27,407 bases of DNA. Source: Neoconidiobolus thromboides FSU 785 (Eukaryota; Entomophthoromycota; Entomophthoromycetes; Entomophthorales; Neoconidiobolaceae). The notes beneath the pieces are model-generated. The model was not told the DNA's origin. It worked only from the letters and a program-made list of their open reading frames with translations, and made no database searches. Position 1 is the first letter of the stretch. Every line of letters starts with the position of its first letter. Made by a program: the position numbers and the translations under genes. The stretch lies in contig MU626502.1 of the NCBI GenBank assembly GCA_025603075.1, positions 1 through 27,407 on the forward strand, in the 5' to 3' direction. This document shows, one piece after another, positions 11,863 to 21,254 of the stretch.

Positions 11863-11958
11863 TAGATGTATTTTTCTGTTTAAGGATTTTACTAGTAATC
11901 TTTCCACTCAAATAGCGCTTAAAAAATAGAAAAGTAATGAAATTAAAAAACATCCCCA
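11863..11958 (-). repeat. MITE-A copy, reverse orientation, 96 bp
   Basis: TAGATGTATTTTTCTGTTTAA at the left, core CCACTCAAATAGCGCTTAAA and right end AAAACATCCCCA, flanked by TA on both sides. Confidence 0.8.
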
Positions 11959-12204
11959 TATACTTACTTTTTAATTTAACTATTATTTTTTTAATGGTTG
12001 ATAAAAGCTGTTATGAAATTTAGTGCTTAAAGTTTAATTATTTTATACTAACTATAAAAGACTCAAAATTATAAAAAAATTACAATAATTTATTAAAAAT
12101 ATTAAAAAAAGCTACTTAATAAAGTATAAAATCATATTAGTAACGATAGGAAAAATATGTATTTATACTAAAACATTTTTTGATATAGCTAAAAAAAAAT
12201 AAGA

Positions 12205-12241
12205 AATAAAAAAAATAATGAAGTCAAAAAAAACATCCCCG
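12205..12241 (-). repeat. Solo MITE-A half
   Basis: AATAATGAAGTC followed by an A-run and ACATCCCCG matches one end of the family in reverse orientation, but no partner end is recognisable. Confidence 0.55.
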
Positions 12242-12639
12242 TATAATAAAATACCATGCTTTATAAACAAATAAAATTGTTATTTATAGTATTATAATTT
12301 TAGATAAAGCTGGTAACTAATAAATTTTAATGTATTAATAAATTATATAAAATAATAAAAATAAAAACAATGGTAAAATAAACTAAATAAAAAGTATAAA
12401 TTTTAATAAAGACAAAATATAATGGCTATTTAAATAATTAAAAAGAAACTGATATTAAAACTTTTTTACTTAAACTAATTTACATAAGTAATATTATTTT
12501 ATTTAATGTATTTTTAATTAAAGTATAATGACTTTAAAATAGTAACATTTATATTTATTTAAATATAAATATTTCATGTTATTTTTCTTAAAATACTTTT
12601 AAAAAAGCTAAAAACCATAAATACCAAGCTAGGACTATA

Positions 12640-12742
12640 TGAGGGTGTTTTTTTAGCTTCATCACTTTTCTCATTTTTTAGGCATTATTTAAGTAGAAAA
12701 ATTGCTAGTAAAATTACTAGACAAAAAAACAGATCCTTGTGT
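12640..12742 (+). repeat. MITE-A copy, right end decayed
   Basis: TGAGGGTGTTTTTTTAGC and CATTTTTTAGGCATTATTT match the left half. The right end has drifted to ACAGATCCTTGTG. Confidence 0.7.
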
Positions 12743-13173
12743 ATTAAAAATTTTACGTTTTTAATTTAATTTCATAAATTTTTGTATTATTTTAATAAAA
12801 TAAAATTGAAGTTTTGTAAAGTTGAATAAGGATTTTATTATTTTTTTTAAATTTAAACTTTAGTATTTAAATCAGTTAAAAATTTAGTGAAATATGAATA
12901 ATATTTTATGTTATATTTATAAAAACTAACCTTATTTTTAAACATTTTTTATTTTTTATAAACTTTTTAATCTGCTTTTATATAAAGATTAAAGTTAGTG
13001 AGCACAGTTAGGTTAGAATTAGTTTTATACTTAAATAAAATTATTATTCATGTTTATACTTGTCGTTTTTTGAATATTTTGGCAAAATAGAAATTTACAA
13101 CTTTAAGCTCTGAAATATAGCTTGATTTAAAGTTTGATCTTATAAAATTACTATATACAATTTACATGTAGTC

Positions 13174-13246
13174 GCCTTCTTGGCTCAGTTGGCAGAGCGT
13201 CCGCCTAGTAAGCGGAAGGTCATTGGTTCGATTCCGATAGAAGGCA
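13174..13246 (+). tRNA. tRNA-Thr(AGT)
   Basis: The 73-nt sequence folds completely. The acceptor stem GCCTTCT pairs with AGAAGGC, the D arm is GCTC/GAGC and the anticodon stem TCCGC/GCGGA encloses loop CTAGTAA. The anticodon is AGT at 13207-13209, reading ACN threonine codons after inosine modification. The T arm is ATTGG/CCGAT with loop TTCGATT, giving a good B box (GGTTCGATTCC). The discriminator is A and there is no intron. A TTTT run about 10 nt downstream would end RNA polymerase III transcription. A decayed relative is at 16417-16489. Confidence 0.95.
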
Positions 13247-13591
13247 TAATATTATCTTTTGTTAGTCGTTATTTTTTAGTTTGTGCACAAGTTTCAAAGC
13301 TATAAACTGTACTAATTAATTTAATAACTGAATACAGTTATTTCTAACATGAGTTTGGGATGACTCTAAATTTTTTAGAAAAATCTTGTTTTTTGTATGT
13401 CTTACTAGTTATGTTAGTTTGACAAACATTGAAACAGCAATATGTATTTTTAAAAATTGTTTTTAAAGATGATACGGTATACTTAATATTGTTGGTTTTA
13501 TTATTTAATACTATAAGAAGCCTATATAAAATAAAAATTCAATATGCACAGTTTTGACTTAATTAATTAGAGTTAAATTAAACTATATTAG
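13247..13591. other. Gene-free spacer between tRNA-Thr and WOPR gene 3
   Basis: Apart from the TTTT run just after the tRNA, nothing is recognisable. The tRNA and WOPR gene 3 are convergent across this spacer. Confidence 0.5.
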
Positions 13592-14245
13592 CTAATTTAA
13601 AAGGTGTAATATTTTGCTACATTCATAAGAAGGGAAATTAGACGTTAGATCGATAGTAGATAAAGAAGTTGGATAAGATTTTGGGGAAGAGATACAATTA
13701 ATCTTATGATTATTTGGAATACCAATATTGTCATTATTTTCATTATTGTGAGAGTTTATAGTATTGAATATAACATTGTTTAAAGTGACAACTTTACCAT
13801 AATGTTTTGATTTAGTACGATAGTCTTTAATATAGCCAAAGTCATTGATAATTCCATAGACGCTTGGGTTTAAGTTTAGTTCCGAAGGTACAGTCAAGCA
13901 ATCAGTTCTATTCAAATAGAAATAGTTTATGATACAAATAGTTTGATTTTTATAATACAATTTAATGCTCTTTTTACATAACACATCATTTAATATATAA
14001 TTAAGCTCTCCTTTTTCTTTTTTCTCATAATAAATAAAAAAACCTTGTTTAAAACTCGAAGTATTCCACTTCTTATCATCTGTCCATCGTTTTATTTTAG
14101 TATCCTTTGCGGAATAAATTACCGTTTTTCCATGATATATTTTAGTTCTAATTCTTTCACTTTCCATTGCTATAGTACCTTGTATACTTGCTGATGCAAG
14201 CAAGATCGCTTCTTCAATGGTTGGTATATAGCCTATAAATTCCAT
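13592..14245 (-). CDS. WOPR-domain (Gti1/Pac2-type) transcription regulator 3
   Basis: The 217-aa protein has lobe one at about 3-75: IGYIPTIEEAILLASAS (4-20), YHGKTVIYS (37-45), KIKRWTDDKKWNTSSF (50-65) and GFFIYYE. Lobe two is about 85-125 with CKKSIKLYYKN, ICIINYFYLN and LTVPSELN. The usual WTDG turn is WTDD here, as in gene 4. I start at the ATG at 14245, which aligns with the start of gene 4; an in-frame TTG lies immediately before it. It is head-to-head with gene 4 (17660-18313). The first 63 nt and a 273-nt internal tract (13782-14054) are identical to that gene, while the 128 nt between them are about 74% identical. The tail beyond residue about 155 is N/S-rich and diverged. Nuclear DNA binding is expected from the family; targets are unknown. 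Confidence 0.9.
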   Translation of the reverse strand: MEFIGYIPTIEEAILLASASIQGTIAMESERIRTKIYHGKTVIYSAKDTKIKRWTDDKKWNTSSFKQGFFIYYEKKEKGELNYILNDVLCKKSIKLYYKNQTICIINYFYLNRTDCLTVPSELNLNPSVYGIINDFGYIKDYRTKSKHYGKVVTLNNVIFNTINSHNNENNDNIGIPNNHKINCISSPKSYPTSLSTIDLTSNFPSYECSKILHLLN

Positions 14246-14287
14246 CAATTTTTACAAAAAAAAAGATGTTATTACTGCTAACTCAAA

Positions 14288-14296
14288 CTATTTATA
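14288..14296 (-). promoter_or_regulatory. TATA box of WOPR gene 3
   Basis: TATAAATAG on the minus strand, about 42 bp upstream of the ATG. The sequence between this and the ATG (ending TTTTGTAAAAATT) is similar to that of gene 4. Confidence 0.6.
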
Positions 14297-15445
14297 CTTT
14301 CTAAGTTCCAAATAGAAAGAGTTAAAACTACAAAAAGAAGCCAAATAAATTAAAAACGTGGGGAAATTAATACTTTATTGTTGCTGATTTGGATGTTCAA
14401 ACTACTTTAATTTTATTTCTCATCATTACTGATTTTTAATGGCTTGTTTATTTGTCAATTATAAATTGATTGTTTTACAAAATGAACTTTAATATAATAT
14501 TATAGAATTTTATCAACTTATTTTCAAAAAAATTGACCACGTTTTATATCAACAATATTGATGACTAGTTTAAAATTTTTGTAAAATTCATATAGTATTA
14601 TCAATTATCATATCATTAAACAATAAAAAATCCTCTTATTTGTTAAATTGAAGGGACACCTGTTAAAGTTTTGCCATACTATTAATTGACATACAATTTA
14701 GAGCACTGTTATTATGCTTTAAATTCCAAATAGTTTAACATTTGTAGTAATATTCTAAATCTTATATCAGATATAAAGTTAAAATTTGAACACAGTGTTA
14801 TAAGTGTCAAAACACCTAAGAAACACCTAATCTTAACTATTATGATAATAAAAATATGATAGAAAATGGAGATAAATTTAAATTTTGCTCAAATCAGATA
14901 AATTAATCGAAGTGGAATAACAATTTGAATCTGGATTATGCTTTTCTCAAATTGAAAAAATTAGTTTTACACCCTCTAATTTCATTTTAAAAAGGATGCT
15001 TACTAAATAGAGACCTACTCTAGCAAAACAACTTTGTTACTACTATTAATAGTAAAGAAACTTATAAAAATAGCAGTAGATTGTCAAAAATACAATACAA
15101 AAGATAACACTAGTTTTAAAAAGATAACAGACTAATAACAAAACAAAAGGCACATGAAGATTGGTACAGAGATAGGCATTAATTTTTTAATAAATTCCCT
15201 ATATTTACGATGCATAAAGATGCACAATGATGAAATAAAAAGAACATTTCTATATATTAAATATCTTTAAGGGAAATAAATGGTGATTTGCATATTTGGA
15301 ATCAAATTTTCACAGCTAGATTTAACTAGTATTAGTAAAATGTCGGTATAACTTTATCCGAATAACTTCCTACTTTATTTGTAATAAGACATCTAACAAA
15401 TGTCTTATTTATCATTTTTTAAATTTAGGAGTACAATCTTATTTT
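14297..15445. other. Gene-free AT-rich sequence between head-to-head WOPR genes
   Basis: No gene or strong repeat. A small direct repeat, AACACCTAAG/AAACACCTAA, occurs near 14811-14830. Confidence 0.5.
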
Positions 15446-15743
15446 TTGAAGACTCCTTTGAAAATCGCTGCAGTCTTTAGTATGTTTTTAATTATCTTTG
15501 GAAAAACATCTTACTTTATTGACCCTAGCTTAATTGAAAGAATACACATCTCTTTAGAACATGATAAAAATTCAACTAGAAAGTATAATTTTAAAATGGC
15601 AAGTTTGTCCAGTATATGTGAAAATTATTCCAAATATATTCAGTTTTCAAAGAGGTCCAAAATTTTATTTAAAACTTGAGTTTAAGGATTTAATAATAGT
15701 TGGTGATGAAGGACTAAAATTGTTTTTTATCTATATTAGTTGA
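15446..15743 (+). pseudogene. Relic of a secreted protein, possibly a purple acid phosphatase N terminus
   Basis: The first frame begins at a TTG and reads like a classic signal peptide (KTPLKIAAVFSMFLIIFG), followed by IERIHISLEHDKNS and SSICENYSKYIQFSK. The +1 frame then gives GPKFYLKLEFKDL and IIVGDEGLKLFF before a stop. The order IHISL, then a strand, then a VGDEG-like turn resembles the N-terminal fibronectin-like domain of purple acid phosphatases, where a YYYxVGD motif is common. That match is from memory and weak. Three kinds of damage are visible: no ATG at the natural start, a frame change near 15650 with likely loss of sequence, and no metallophosphatase domain downstream. If the function guess is wrong, it is still probably a dead secreted-protein gene. 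Confidence 0.35.
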
Positions 15744-15892
15744 AAAGTATATTAATCTTTTCCCCAAACTTTTAAACTACAAACTTTAAACAATGCTGAT
15801 AATTAAAAATGAATCTTAAAAGCAAACATAGTAGCTGTTTTTTTAGTAAAAAATAACATTTTAGGCATTTTTATTTCTATATAAACTTACAA

Positions 15893-15962
15893 TTTGGGCA
15901 TGTCTTTTTGGGTTTCACTATTTTTTCTATTTATAGATGTCATTGAATTGAAAAAACATTAG
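15893..15962 (+). repeat. Possible decayed MITE-A left half
   Basis: TTGGGCATGTCTTTTTGGGTT and CACTATTTTTTCTATTTA follow the family's left half, and a short AAAAAACATTA may be the remnant right end. The similarity is weak. Confidence 0.35.
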
Positions 15963-16416
15963 GATTTTCTAAACTAACCTTTTTGATTTTGCAAAAAATA
16001 GGTCATAGGCTATAGTAGCAATTTTTTAAAATTTTTAATAAAGGATTATTTTTGTCTAAAATAGTTGATTTTATTTGCACTACAAAAAAAGAAAATATTT
16101 GTATTCCACAATAACCAATAAGAAAGGGTCGGGGCCACTTTATTGTTGATTTACAATAACTATTCAGAATATCAAAAACTAATACTGTAGTGAAAAACTA
16201 TCTATGTTAATCCAATCAATAGTATTTTTTGATCGTAATTTGTTTTTTCTAATAATTATGCCTAATTTTATAAAAATTAGCTTTGTAATTGCAGTTGATT
16301 AGTTGTTACTGCACTACAAAAGACGCTCATTCTTTACTGAAAGTTAAAGAAATAGTAGGTGTTTTTTGATAGAAATAAATAAACACTTCTAATTCAGACC
16401 ACATAAAGATTCATTA

Positions 16417-16489
16417 TGGCTTTTACTGGAATTGAACTAATGGGCTTTCGTTTTCTAGGCGGATACTCCGTCAACTGAGCCAAGAAAAC
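16417..16489 (-). pseudogene. tRNA-Thr-like pseudogene
   Basis: On the minus strand this aligns without gaps, 73 nt to 73 nt, with the tRNA-Thr gene at 13174-13246 and is identical at about 56 positions. The D arm and anticodon 5' strand are kept (TTGGCTCAGTTG, TCCGCCTAG). Pairing is lost in the acceptor stem (GTTTTCT against AAAAGCC), the anticodon stem (TCCGC against ACGAA) and the T stem. The anticodon position reads AGA and the B box has become TTCAATT. Of 17 differences I count, 11 are C-to-T or G-to-A. The few bases upstream are also similar (ATGTAGTC against ACGTGATC), suggesting DNA duplication rather than retroposition. Confidence 0.85.
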
Positions 16490-16877
16490 GATCACGTGCA
16501 GCATTTCTGTTAGGCTATATTTCTATCATGTTTTGTCTATTTAATTATACTTGACATATTTTGAAAGTAGATTTTAAATCGCTAAGTTATATATAAAGTT
16601 TCATTGCTCCAAAATGACATAGTTCGGATTTAAGTTGGTTTTTCCATTCTTCTAATGTGCTATTGTTTCATACTTATGGCTTTTTCAGGGTTAAATCAGG
16701 GTTACTAGAAGTTCAATTTCAAGTGTGTACTGTCTATTTATGTATTTAAAACTATAACTTTAGGCACAAATTTTGTTAAAGCCTAAGGAACTAGCTTTTT
16801 AAAAAATATATAAATAGTTACTGAAGAAATCTTCCAAAAAACTGCACATTTTCTTAAATAGCTATATAGGTTGCATT

Positions 16878-17057
16878 ATAAGGTAATTTCTAAAGTAATC
16901 TAACTTTGGGCTAAGTTAATTTGAAAGCCATTGATTACAATGGAACACATTTGTTATCTAAAAGTTAATTTTTGTGTACAATTTAAACCATAACGATTTT
17001 ATACCCTTAGTTGAATGGATCTGCCCAAAAGGCTAGGCTACTTTAGAAATTACTTAT
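16878..17057. repeat. MITE-B copy 2 (inverted-repeat element, 180 bp)
   Basis: ATAAGGTAATTTCTAAAGTA at the left is mirrored by ACTTTAGAAATTACTTAT at the right. The ends match the element at 3092-3234, while the interior is different and non-coding. Confidence 0.65.
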
Positions 17058-17617
17058 AATCTGTTATGAATTTTCAAGCAGGTTGTTTTATTGATTCTAA
17101 ATTTTATATGAATTAAAATTGTGCCGAGATGGAGATTACTTTATTTATCAATTTAATGTTTTGAATTTTAAGTTCAAAATGGGTGGTAATTATCTTATCT
17201 TTGGAGAAAATGTTATCTTACAATAACTTTAGTAGTTAAATTATATTTATTAAAATATAAATAAATGAAAAGAATTCAGATTTTTTATAGGATCAGTACT
17301 TACTAGCAAGGATAGCTTATTTTAAGGATTTGGTACTTTAAAAGGTTAAATTGAATTTATTCCGTATTTGCGTAAGGTTAATTATATATAGATGGACCAC
17401 TTATTTCAATTACAGATATAATATGTACAACAATATAATACAATAAAATGAATAAAATAAAATAATGAGGTTTATAAAGATAATTAAGTAATACGAATTT
17501 AGCATTTCAACAAGTTTAACTTTAATTTTTCCCAATTTTGTTAAAATTGAATTCTAGATTTTAGAGTATTCAGTTTTATTAATTTTCAATGGAACTTGAA
17601 TGTGGCATGAATAACTA

Positions 17618-17626
17618 TATAAATAG
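17618..17626 (+). promoter_or_regulatory. TATA box of WOPR gene 4
   Basis: TATAAATAG, about 34 bp upstream of the ATG at 17660. It is the same nonamer as in WOPR genes 1 and 3. Confidence 0.6.
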
Positions 17627-17659
17627 AGAAAAACGAATCTTTCTTTTTTGTAAAAATTA

Positions 17660-18313
17660 ATGGAATTTATAGGCTATATACCAACCATTGAAGAAGCGAT
17701 CTTGCTTGCATCAGCAAGTATAAAGGGAATGATATCAACTGAAAAAGAAAGAATAAGGACGAAAATATATCATGGAAAAACAGTTATTTACTCAGTAACA
17801 AACAGTAAAATAAGGAGATGGACAGATGACAAGAGATGGAGTACATCCAATTTTAAACAAGGTTTTTTTATTTATTATGAGAAAAAAGAAAAAGGAGAGC
17901 TTAATTATATATTAAATGATGTGTTATGTAAAAAGAGCATTAAATTGTATTATAAAAATCAAACTATTTGTATCATAAACTATTTCTATTTGAATAGAAC
18001 TGATTGCTTGACTGTACCTTCGGAACTAAACTTAAACCCAAGCGTCTATGGAATTATCAATGACTTTGGCTATATTAAAGACTATCGTACTAAATCAAAA
18101 CATTATGGTAAAGTTGTCACTTTGAATGGCAATAATTTTGGCACTATTAATGTATTAAATGATGACAATGATATCAATGGTAGTGTGAAACATGATAATG
18201 GTGATATGTATAATACAGTTAGTTTTACTCCATCCCCAAAATCATGCCCAAACCCATTAACTGCAATTAATAGCATACTTAATCCACCCTTAAAGAACAT
18301 GACCGACTGTTAA
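17660..18313 (+). CDS. WOPR-domain (Gti1/Pac2-type) transcription regulator 4
   Basis: The 217-aa protein is a close paralogue of gene 3 in opposite orientation. Lobe one includes IGYIPTIEEAILLASAS, YHGKTVIYS (37-45) and SKIRRWTDDKRWSTSNF (49-65). Lobe two is the same sequence as in gene 3, with CKKSIKLYYKN, ICIINYFYLN and LTVPSELN. The DNA-contact region around the RWTDD motif differs (IRRWTDDKRWS against IKRWTDDKKWN), whereas residues about 65-154 are invariant because 17851-18123 is identical to the other copy at the DNA level. The C-terminal tail (about 155-217) is D/N/S-rich and diverged, ending LKNMTDC. An AATAAA lies 25 bp after the stop (18338-18343). Expected role: nuclear sequence-specific regulator, possibly with a different target preference from gene 3. 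That last point is inference. Confidence 0.92.
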   Translation: MEFIGYIPTIEEAILLASASIKGMISTEKERIRTKIYHGKTVIYSVTNSKIRRWTDDKRWSTSNFKQGFFIYYEKKEKGELNYILNDVLCKKSIKLYYKNQTICIINYFYLNRTDCLTVPSELNLNPSVYGIINDFGYIKDYRTKSKHYGKVVTLNGNNFGTINVLNDDNDINGSVKHDNGDMYNTVSFTPSPKSCPNPLTAINSILNPPLKNMTDC

Positions 18314-19815
18314 ATTAATTATTTTTTATTTACTTACAATAAACTAAATATTTTGTTAAAAAAGCAGGACTATTAATATTATTCATAAGTTACAATGGTA
18401 TAAATAATTGCTAATATAAAGTAGGCAAGGCCCTAAAATTTAAAAGTGGCTACATAAAAACAAATTCCGTATTCCACAGAAATTAAACGTGGTTTTTGAT
18501 CAAAATATGGTATTTTCCACTGTTAAACGATTTGTCATTATATGGTATGAAATTTCCTTTAATGAAACTGAAACCACAAGGATAGGTTGAATTTATATAT
18601 GCACCCCTGTTATCTTTAATGTATGAAAAGCAAAGGGGCTATTTTTTAAAGATGACAATAGTATTCACTATCTAATGATCACAGTTATATAGTAATAATT
18701 GAACTATATGTAGATAAGTTGTCCTTCTACAGGTATGTTTGCTTCCCATAACCCTTCAATAAATACACATAGCTGCTTTAAATAAGAGGCAATTGGGGCT
18801 TGCTCAACTGACGTTTCACTAAGATAGGTCAACTTGTCTAAAAATGGTGTATTATAAACTAAAAAGTAAAGACATTTGTTTCAGTTTAAAAACAGCGATA
18901 ATAAACTAATTCCATTATGCATAGGTTTATTAAAATAGGTGGTGGGTTTGTTGTGGGAGCATAGTAAGCTTTAATAATATAGTTTAATTGGAAAAAAAAC
19001 AAAAAAATTAATAAACAATTTAAGGATTTTAAATATAGTTTTTTGCATTGATTTGTTGAATAGTTTACTGTTAGTGTTATAATGATATTGGATATCATGA
19101 TTTATTAATGTTGTTTTCTAAGTAAATTTAAGTTGATGAATGGTATATTTACAAGATACTTTAACAAATAAAACATAGATTATCTAAAAAGAGAAACTTA
19201 ATACAAATTGACACTAAATAACTTGATGTAAAATTGAACCAACTTTTTAAGTTATAAGTTATTATTATAAACTATTTAAACACCCTTTTTAAGCCTCATT
19301 ACTTGCACTTAACATTCGAGCTTCAAGGTTTAAAAGATAGAAAATCCTTCAATTTTTGTTGTGAAATACCAGTCTAGATTTAAGAGTTTCTATAACGTAA
19401 GTTATCTATATATTGTTATTTTTTGGCATAGATGAGGAGAACGACTTTCAAATTAATACTCTGAAGTAGAAGAGTTAGTGTTTATATCAGTTGATTCGAA
19501 GAAGAATCAGCTCAAATAAATATATCGATAAAGTTGTAAGCTACTATACGAGTTTTTAAATTTTCACGTTCTTATCCTCTAGGTCAACGCTGTATTTCAG
19601 TAAAGCATTCAAGTAAGAGTAGTTAGTCATCTTACCTCTAGCAAATCATTCCAAACAAACGCATATGGTGATTCAAGATATATAAATTTCAATTAATTAA
19701 CCAGAGTTTTATAAAAAATATTCTGTTATTCTAATCAATACATTTTTATTAAATAGAAAGATTGAACATAGCAAAAACTGATGAAGGATAATATCTTAGT
19801 GACCTTTAATGGAAG
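18314..19815. other. Gene-free AT-rich spacer
   Basis: Beyond the poly(A)-signal-like AATAAA near 18338, nothing is supported. A 70-codon minus-strand frame at 18886-19098 is low-complexity hydrophobic and I do not call it. Confidence 0.5.
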
Positions 19816-20795
19816 TTAGATTATTTTCTTTGTGTTACTGATTTTAGAGAATAGTAAATTAATTAGTTTTCCATAAACCTTATCATGAAGTGGTAATATA
19901 AGCATAGGGTTGGCTAGAATAAAAGAGCAGAGAGGTATAAAAATAGTAATTGAAAAATAATACCTCAACCTAAAATCTCAATCAATGGGTATCATTATGG
20001 GATAGTAGTTCATTGTAAAAATAGCAGGGGAACCGCAACTGATACAATATAGGATAAATATAGTCGCTTTTATTAGTAATATTCCTGTGGGGACTTTAAT
20101 TCTTTCATAATTAGCTTTTTTATCAAAGTGAATAGTACTAAGTAGGCTACTGCTACTATCAGGATTATTTTCACTATTATATGTATTATTTAGAGTAACT
20201 ATGGGGTTACTCTTTAAAATTCTGCAATTCCTTAGTACTAACATAATTTTGAAATAATATACACAAATTATTATTGTGTTGAGCATGAAGCTAAGCATCG
20301 TAAAAAAGTGATACACTTTGCCAATAAATCCACAGTTAGGTAAGAGTGTACATATTGCCCTAGATTCAGTCATGGTGAATTCATTGTAGTAAGGAGTAGG
20401 TAGCGCAATGTAAACAATATCATCATAATAACAATTCCAATGGCACATAATACCCACTTATGTATACAGTGTTGGTTGATAGTAAAACAGTGCTCTAGAG
20501 AAAGCAGTGTAATACCAGAACTACTACATACTGATACCAAAGTATGAAATATTTGAAGGACTTGACATAAATATGTATCAAGAATAATGTTACAACTTTT
20601 TGACAAGGATAGAATTCCTTGAACTCATCATATAGAAGTAACTATATTAAGTAAAATTGTCAATATCATAGAGTTTAAGCCTGATGATAATGATCTATCC
20701 ATCCTAAGTAAAAGCATTAATACACCCACTAGGATATCAATTAACAATACAATCACTACCAAAGGATTACCAACAATTTCTACTACTTGAACCAT
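19816..20795 (-). pseudogene. Class A-like 7TM receptor pseudogene
   Basis: Read in pieces, the minus strand parallels the intact receptor at 22754-23752 along its whole length. The start MVQVVEIVGN (ATG at 20795) matches MNNTKLIVEIIGD. TM2 ends in two consecutive in-frame TGA codons (about 20622-20627). TM3 resumes with YLCQVLQIFHTLVSVCSSSG and LEHCFTI, where the family E-R-Y is E-H-C. A frame change follows near 20390, then YNEF, CTLLP and a TM5-like stretch, an N/S-rich third loop and GILLIKATIFILYC for TM6. A further in-frame TGA occurs after IMIPID. TM7 remains readable as CSFILANPMLILPLHDK, ending at a TAA at 19816. At least four inactivating lesions make it non-functional. Confidence 0.88.
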
Positions 20796-21167
20796 TTTTT
20801 AATAAAAGCGATAAGCTTAATTAATTTGCTATTTACAATTTGCTTTATTAAAATATAAACAGAGTTTTAATTAATATTCTTCTCTTCATACAAAATAGAA
20901 ATCAAATTAATTTAATGATTTTTGGATATTTAGCACTTAACCAAAAATTTTAATTGTGAACATTTTGCAGTAGTACTTATTTAAAAATATTTACGTTTTT
21001 ACTTAATTTTAATATCAGCTATATTTCATTGCTTTTATGTTTTCAAATAAGCTTTATTTAACACATTTTAAAAAATGCTTGGTATATTATAAAATTTAAC
21101 ACATAGCTTTTTTTATTTTTTTAATAAAAAGTTTAATTTAGTTTCTAAATTTTTTTTAGTTAATATT

Positions 21168-21254
21168 TGGGAATGTTTTTTTTGATTTCGTTATTTTTCC
21201 ATTCAAATAGCGCTTAAAAAATAGAAAAATAATGAAATCAAAAAAACATCCCCA
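21168..21254. repeat. MITE-A fold-back variant, 87 bp
   Basis: Both halves are copies of the same family end in opposite orientation: TGGGAATG, T-run, GATTTCGTTATTTTTCC at the left and GAAAAATAATGAAATC, A-run, CATCCCCA at the right. The arms could pair over about 35 bp, unlike the standard form. Confidence 0.7.

Larger units (their letters stand above)
9260..13173. other. Gene-free region with a MITE-A cluster
   Basis: About 3.9 kb without a supported gene. It holds a short tandem repeat near 11 kb and three clear MITE-A copies plus one half copy between 11328 and 12742. Composition from about 12000 to 13150 is extremely AT-rich. Confidence 0.5.
15744..17617. other. Gene-free region with tRNA relic and MITE-B
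   Basis: No protein gene is supported. It carries a possible decayed MITE-A half, a tRNA pseudogene and a MITE-B copy, each listed separately. Confidence 0.5.

Noticed and set aside
18103-18300. 65-codon minus-strand frame within WOPR gene 4
   Set aside because: It is an antisense shadow of a well-supported gene.
16417-18313. Idea that tRNA plus WOPR gene were duplicated together as one unit
   Set aside because: The tRNA lies at the 3' side of WOPR gene 3 but the pseudo-tRNA lies at the 5' side of gene 4, so orientation and order do not match a single duplication.
18886-19098. 70-codon minus-strand hydrophobic frame
   Set aside because: T-rich complement yields the apparent membrane segment. 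There is no start context, homologue or paralogue.
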